A stretch of DNA of 8,778 nucleotides. Origin: Streptococcus sp. (GTDB taxonomy: Bacteria > Bacillota > Bacilli > Lactobacillales > Aerococcaceae). Below, piece by piece: positions 6,443 to 8,778 of the stretch; position 1 is the first letter of the stretch; each line of letters starts with the position of its first letter. Under the pieces are notes generated by a model. That model worked only from the letters and a program-made list of their open reading frames with translations, did not search any database and was not told where the DNA came from. The DNA lies in assembly GCA_015264885.1 (NCBI GenBank), contig JABZYY010000045.1, positions 1 to 8,778 on the forward strand. Reading direction: 5' to 3'. The translations under genes were made by a program, and so were the position numbers.

Positions 6443-7390
6443 CTATTTAGCTCCAAGAATTTGTTCTTTACAATGAACCAATGCTGTTAAAAACTCACAA
6501 TATGGTGTTGGAACGCCATATTTTTGTCCTTTACGCACTACCGCTCCGTTGATGTAGTCGATTTCTGTTAAACGATTATTTTCATTTAAGTCTTGATACA
6601 TCGATGGGTGATGAAGCCCGATTGTTTCACGATTATAACAATTCGTTTCGATGAAATCTACAATTTCTGAAACATTTAACAGAATGTTTTCATTTTTTGC
6701 AACTTCTGAAAATTCTTTCACAATATTTTCAACTATCATATGAGCCGGCGTTGTAGAGCCAAATTCATACATGTTACTCATCAAGATGGTGCAAAGTCCG
6801 TTCATCGTTCCATTTACACATGCTTTCTTATAAATAGCGAATAGAATGTTTTCAGAATAGCTTGCATTCAATCCTCCACTATTCAAAACATTAACGATTT
6901 CTTCTGCCTTCGCTTTTGCCTCTGGTGTATCTACCAAGTTCTTCAAAGCGACTGTTCCACTACCGAAGAGTTTCACGCGACCAGGGCCTTCCATTCCAGC
7001 CGTCCACATCGTGTTCCCAATAAAGATATCTTCTTTTGGAACAAACTGTTCAATCACTTCTTCGTGTCCAATACCATTGAGTAAGCACAGCACTCTTGTT
7101 TCATCATGAATGACTGGTTTCAAGTCTGTTAGCATGCTTTCTAATTGCATCGCTTTTGTAAATAAGATAATGAGGTCACTCGTCATCTCTTCTGTGACTT
7201 CACTTTGAAGCACCGCTGGTAATTTTACAACGATTTCTTCTCCATTATAGTTTGCCTTTAGTCCTTCTTTTTGAATGGCATCCACATGATCTTTCCATCC
7301 ATCGACTAGGAGCACTTCATGCCCTGCTTGATGGAGCATTAACCCAAAGCGACTTCCCATAGCGCCAGCACCTGCGATTGTAATTTTCAT
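6443..7390 (-). CDS. panE: 2-dehydropantoate 2-reductase (PanE/ApbA family)
   Basis: The family reduces ketopantoate to pantoate with NADPH in the pathway to pantothenate and coenzyme A. The 315-residue protein has the N-terminal Rossmann motif GAGAMG (7-12), Lys79 in FTKA, Asn106 in LLNGIG, the catalytic Lys189 with Asn193 (KACVN) and the C-terminal TEIDYING at 275-282, whose Glu276 corresponds to the substrate-binding glutamate of the E. coli enzyme. All key residues I can align are present. AAAGGAGG seven bases before the ATG gives a very strong ribosome binding site. It is the first gene of a two-gene operon with the EIIC-like protein and is divergent from a LysR gene. No panB, panC or panD is nearby. 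Some PanE relatives in lactic acid bacteria reduce branched-chain 2-keto acids instead, so the exact substrate is open; the family assignment is secure. Confidence 0.88.
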   Translation of the reverse strand: MKITIAGAGAMGSRFGLMLHQAGHEVLLVDGWKDHVDAIQKEGLKANYNGEEIVVKLPAVLQSEVTEEMTSDLIILFTKAMQLESMLTDLKPVIHDETRVLCLLNGIGHEEVIEQFVPKEDIFIGNTMWTAGMEGPGRVKLFGSGTVALKNLVDTPEAKAKAEEIVNVLNSGGLNASYSENILFAIYKKACVNGTMNGLCTILMSNMYEFGSTTPAHMIVENIVKEFSEVAKNENILLNVSEIVDFIETNCYNRETIGLHHPSMYQDLNENNRLTEIDYINGAVVRKGQKYGVPTPYCEFLTALVHCKEQILGAK

Positions 7391-7421
7391 CGTAATTCCT
7401 CCTTTATATTTAAAAAAACTT

Positions 7422-7450
7422 ATTGTTTCCGTCTTTATTCTTTGTTACAA
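7422..7450 (-). promoter_or_regulatory. Putative promoter of the panE-EIIC operon
   Basis: On the minus strand TTGTAA (7450-7445), a 17-base spacer and AACAAT (7427-7422) form a moderate promoter, with a transcript start near 7415 and a leader of about 25 bases. It overlaps the LysR promoter on the other strand almost exactly. The weak -10 would fit a promoter that needs an activator. Confidence 0.45.
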
Positions 7451-7451
7451 T
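7423..7451 (+). promoter_or_regulatory. Promoter of the divergent LysR gene
   Basis: TTGTTT (7423-7428), a 17-base spacer and TACAAT (7446-7451) on the plus strand match the SigA consensus well. Transcription would start near 7458, about 34 bases before the ATG at 7492. Confidence 0.6.
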
Positions 7452-7478
7452 AATTGTGTAATATTTCACTTAAGAAAT
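7445..7478. promoter_or_regulatory. Cluster of dyads, candidate LysR operator
   Basis: Three overlapping inverted repeats lie here: TTACA-N7-TGTAA (7445-7461), GTGtAATATTtCAC (7456-7469, two mismatched positions) and ATTTC-N6-GAAAT (7463-7478). They cover the -10 and start region of the LysR gene and the -35 of the operon promoter, the usual place for an autoregulating LysR protein to bind. No exact T-N11-A site stands out, so the precise operator is uncertain. Confidence 0.4.
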
Positions 7479-7491
7479 CAGGAGATGTCAA

Positions 7492-8379
7492 ATGGATATT
7501 AAACACCTACACTACTTCATTAGTATCGTTGACCATGGCGGATATTCCAATGCCGCTCGTAGTTTATTCATTACGCAACCGACCCTTTCTCAAACCATTA
7601 AAAAATTAGAATCCGAATTACATACTCCGCTTTTTATTCAGCAAACTAACAATAGTATTCGACTGACTGAAGCTGGACAGCTCTTATACGATAATGGTAA
7701 GAAAATCATCTCTTTGATGGAAGGGACTGTGGCTCAAATTCATGAGCTCAATCAACCTCAAAAAGAAACAATTCGAATTGGGCTACCGACACTTTTTGCG
7801 ATCAAATTAATGCCTGAGTTCTCGCGCTTTATGATGTCGCATCCTTCGATTCACTTAACGATGGTACAAGGCGGTTCGCGTGAGCTTCAAACTGCACTAG
7901 TAAATGAAGAAATCGACCTTGGTGTTCTCTCATTTCCAAAGATTGAGTCCAATATTGTGATTGAACCGTTCCAACAACATTTCGCTGGTTATCAGGCGAG
8001 TCTTGTCGTTCCTAAGGGTCATCCCCTAGCTTCGAGAGACTCTATCACCTTTGAAGATTTGAAGGAGGAACGTTTTAGTACCTTATCTGAACACTTTATG
8101 CTTGGGAAATTATTACACCAACGCTCTAGACATTTTGGCTTTGAACCGAATATCGTTTACGTAGACGACAACTGGGAAGTACTCCTTGCTAGTCTTGCAA
8201 CCTTTAACTCCGTCTGCATCATGGCGCTGGAATATAAAGAATTTTATTCAGATGACGAACTCGTATGGATTCCTCTCATCGATAAAAATGGATTCTTCCC
8301 TATCGGAGTTGCTTATCGTCCAAACGAAAAATATTCGCAAAACATCTTAGAACTCATTGAATTATTACGAACTTTATAA
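7492..8379 (+). CDS. LysR-family transcriptional regulator, divergent from panE-EIIC operon
   Basis: This 295-residue protein has the standard LysR layout. The N-terminal winged helix-turn-helix (MDIKHLHYFISIVDHGGYSN, then AARSLFITQPTLSQTIKKLE) covers residues 1-60. A linker helix follows, then the effector domain from about 90 (IRIGLPTLFAIKLMPEFSRF) to the end, with the usual LVVPKGHPLA segment near 168-177. AGGAG seven bases before the ATG supports the start. Its position back-to-back with the panE-EIIC operon, with overlapping promoters, makes it the likely regulator of that operon and of itself, which is the common arrangement in this family. The co-inducer would then plausibly be a 2-keto acid or a related small acid; that is inference. 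It is not closely similar to the other LysR protein in this window. Confidence 0.9.
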   Translation: MDIKHLHYFISIVDHGGYSNAARSLFITQPTLSQTIKKLESELHTPLFIQQTNNSIRLTEAGQLLYDNGKKIISLMEGTVAQIHELNQPQKETIRIGLPTLFAIKLMPEFSRFMMSHPSIHLTMVQGGSRELQTALVNEEIDLGVLSFPKIESNIVIEPFQQHFAGYQASLVVPKGHPLASRDSITFEDLKEERFSTLSEHFMLGKLLHQRSRHFGFEPNIVYVDDNWEVLLASLATFNSVCIMALEYKEFYSDDELVWIPLIDKNGFFPIGVAYRPNEKYSQNILELIELLRTL

Positions 8380-8470
8380 GGATTCCTCTGTTTTTATTGT
8401 ACCTTCCTTGTGAAGTTTTTACCAATTGAATTTTCTTATAGTTGTATTAGTTTTTCTTATAGAACAACAA
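8380..8470. other. AT-rich intergenic stretch with a direct repeat
   Basis: No gene is visible between the LysR stop and the terminator stem. The 11-base sequence TTTTCTTATAG occurs twice, at 8431-8441 and 8452-8462, exactly 21 bases apart, which is two helical turns. The rest is T-rich on the plus strand without a convincing promoter. Confidence 0.4.
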
Positions 8471-8506
8471 AAAAGGAACGGACTTCTCTCAAAGTTCGTT
8501 CCTTTT
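8471..8506. terminator. Bidirectional terminator between LysR and aminopeptidase genes
   Basis: A 15-base stem (8471-8485 with 8492-8506, six-base loop) has one imperfect pair, G-U in the plus-strand RNA and A-C in the minus-strand RNA. On the minus strand it is followed by more T residues and TTGTTGTT, ending the aminopeptidase transcript. On the plus strand the right arm ends in four T residues, giving a weaker signal for the LysR gene. Confidence 0.8.
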
Positions 8507-8525
8507 ACTGTTTCAATTTATCCGA

Positions 8526-8778
8526 CTAGATAGCCCAGTCTCCGTTGCGGAAGATTGGAACTACAGTACCGTCTTCACGAATACCGTCTACGTTCATTTT
8601 TGGACCACCAATCATGAAGTCCACGTGTACATCCGCACGGTTTAATCCAGCTTCTCTTAATTCTTCTTCAGTTTCGAAGTTTTCTCCACCTTTAACGCTT
8701 GTAGCATATGCTGAACCAATTGCTAAGTGGTTTGATGCATTTTCATCAAATAATGTATTGAAGAATGTAATGCCTGAT
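8526..8778 (-). CDS. pepS: M29-family aminopeptidase (AmpS/PepS), C-terminal fragment
   Basis: The reverse strand is open from the right edge to a TAG at 8526-8528, giving 83 residues. They match the C-terminus of M29 (thermophilic-type) metallo-aminopeptidases. NHLAIGSAYA carries a conserved His and, seven residues later, a Tyr of the metal site. GGENF and AGLNRADVHVDFMIGGPKMN include the conserved HxD metal ligands, and the protein ends with the typical IFRNGDWAI. These cytoplasmic enzymes remove N-terminal residues from peptides using two metal ions; the lactic acid bacterial members are called PepS. The N-terminal part, including the Glu ligands, lies beyond the window. The gene is convergent with the LysR gene and ends at a shared terminator, so it has no operon link to the panE cassette. 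The symbol is by family similarity only. Confidence 0.9.
   Translation of the reverse strand, partial: SGITFFNTLFDENASNHLAIGSAYATSVKGGENFETEEELREAGLNRADVHVDFMIGGPKMNVDGIREDGTVVPIFRNGDWAI

Noticed and set aside
6440..6453. Dyad GAGCTA-TT-TAGCTC over the panE-like stop codon
   Set aside because: The stem is only six bases, the two-base loop is too tight and no T-run follows, so it is not an intra-operon terminator.
8397..8404. TACAAT on the minus strand (8402-8397) as an antisense promoter into the LysR gene
   Set aside because: It lacks the TG extension and has no acceptable -35 at 16-18 bases, so there is not enough to call a promoter.
1..8778. Mobile element, prophage, CRISPR array or defence island
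   Set aside because: No transposase, integrase, phage or Cas protein, no regularly spaced repeats and no terminal inverted repeats were seen. The genes look like ordinary chromosomal ones of even composition.

Overview
The window looks like a chromosomal segment from a low-GC Firmicute, most likely a member of the Lactobacillales. The clues are AT-rich intergenic DNA, strong GGAGG-type ribosome binding sites, TTGnnn/TAnAAT promoters with 17-base spacers, hairpin-plus-T-run terminators, a Gram-positive lipoprotein with a VAGC lipobox, and proteins resembling streptococcal homologues. A Granulicatella-like or related lactic acid coccus is my guess, but the genus cannot be fixed from the sequence alone.

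Layout from left to right. (1) Bases 1-234 are the C-terminal end of an AraC-family regulator on the plus strand. It ends at a bidirectional terminator shared with the next, convergent gene. (2) A minus-strand block follows: a membrane-anchored alpha/beta hydrolase of the HSL/esterase type (277-1257), preceded by an unrecognised lipoprotein (1374-2369) with its own promoter and terminator. (3) Next come an alpha-phosphoglucomutase (2537-4249) and, upstream of it, a LysR regulator of the streptococcal CpsY/MtaR kind (4334-5266). Each has its own promoter, with no terminator between them. (4) A two-gene minus-strand operon contains a PanE/ApbA-type ketopantoate reductase (6443-7390) and a stand-alone PTS EIIC-like membrane protein (5369-6418), ending in a strong terminator. 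A second LysR regulator (7492-8379, plus) is divergent from it. The 101-base gap between them holds two promoters that occupy almost the same bases on opposite strands, beside several dyads. (5) At the right edge is the C-terminal end of an M29 (AmpS/PepS) aminopeptidase on the minus strand (8526 onward), separated from the LysR gene by a bidirectional terminator.

The most coherent functional unit is the LysR / panE-like / EIIC-like cassette. It resembles a small regulated system pairing a transporter with a 2-keto-acid or ketopantoate reductase. The substrate is unknown, and no EIIA, EIIB or other pantothenate gene is visible. Three long open frames need their starts moved: the hydrolase, the phosphoglucomutase (whose longest frame begins inside its own -35 box) and the CpsY/MtaR-like regulator (whose longest frame runs back through its promoter and the upstream terminator). 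I saw no rRNA, tRNA, CRISPR array, insertion sequence or prophage gene.
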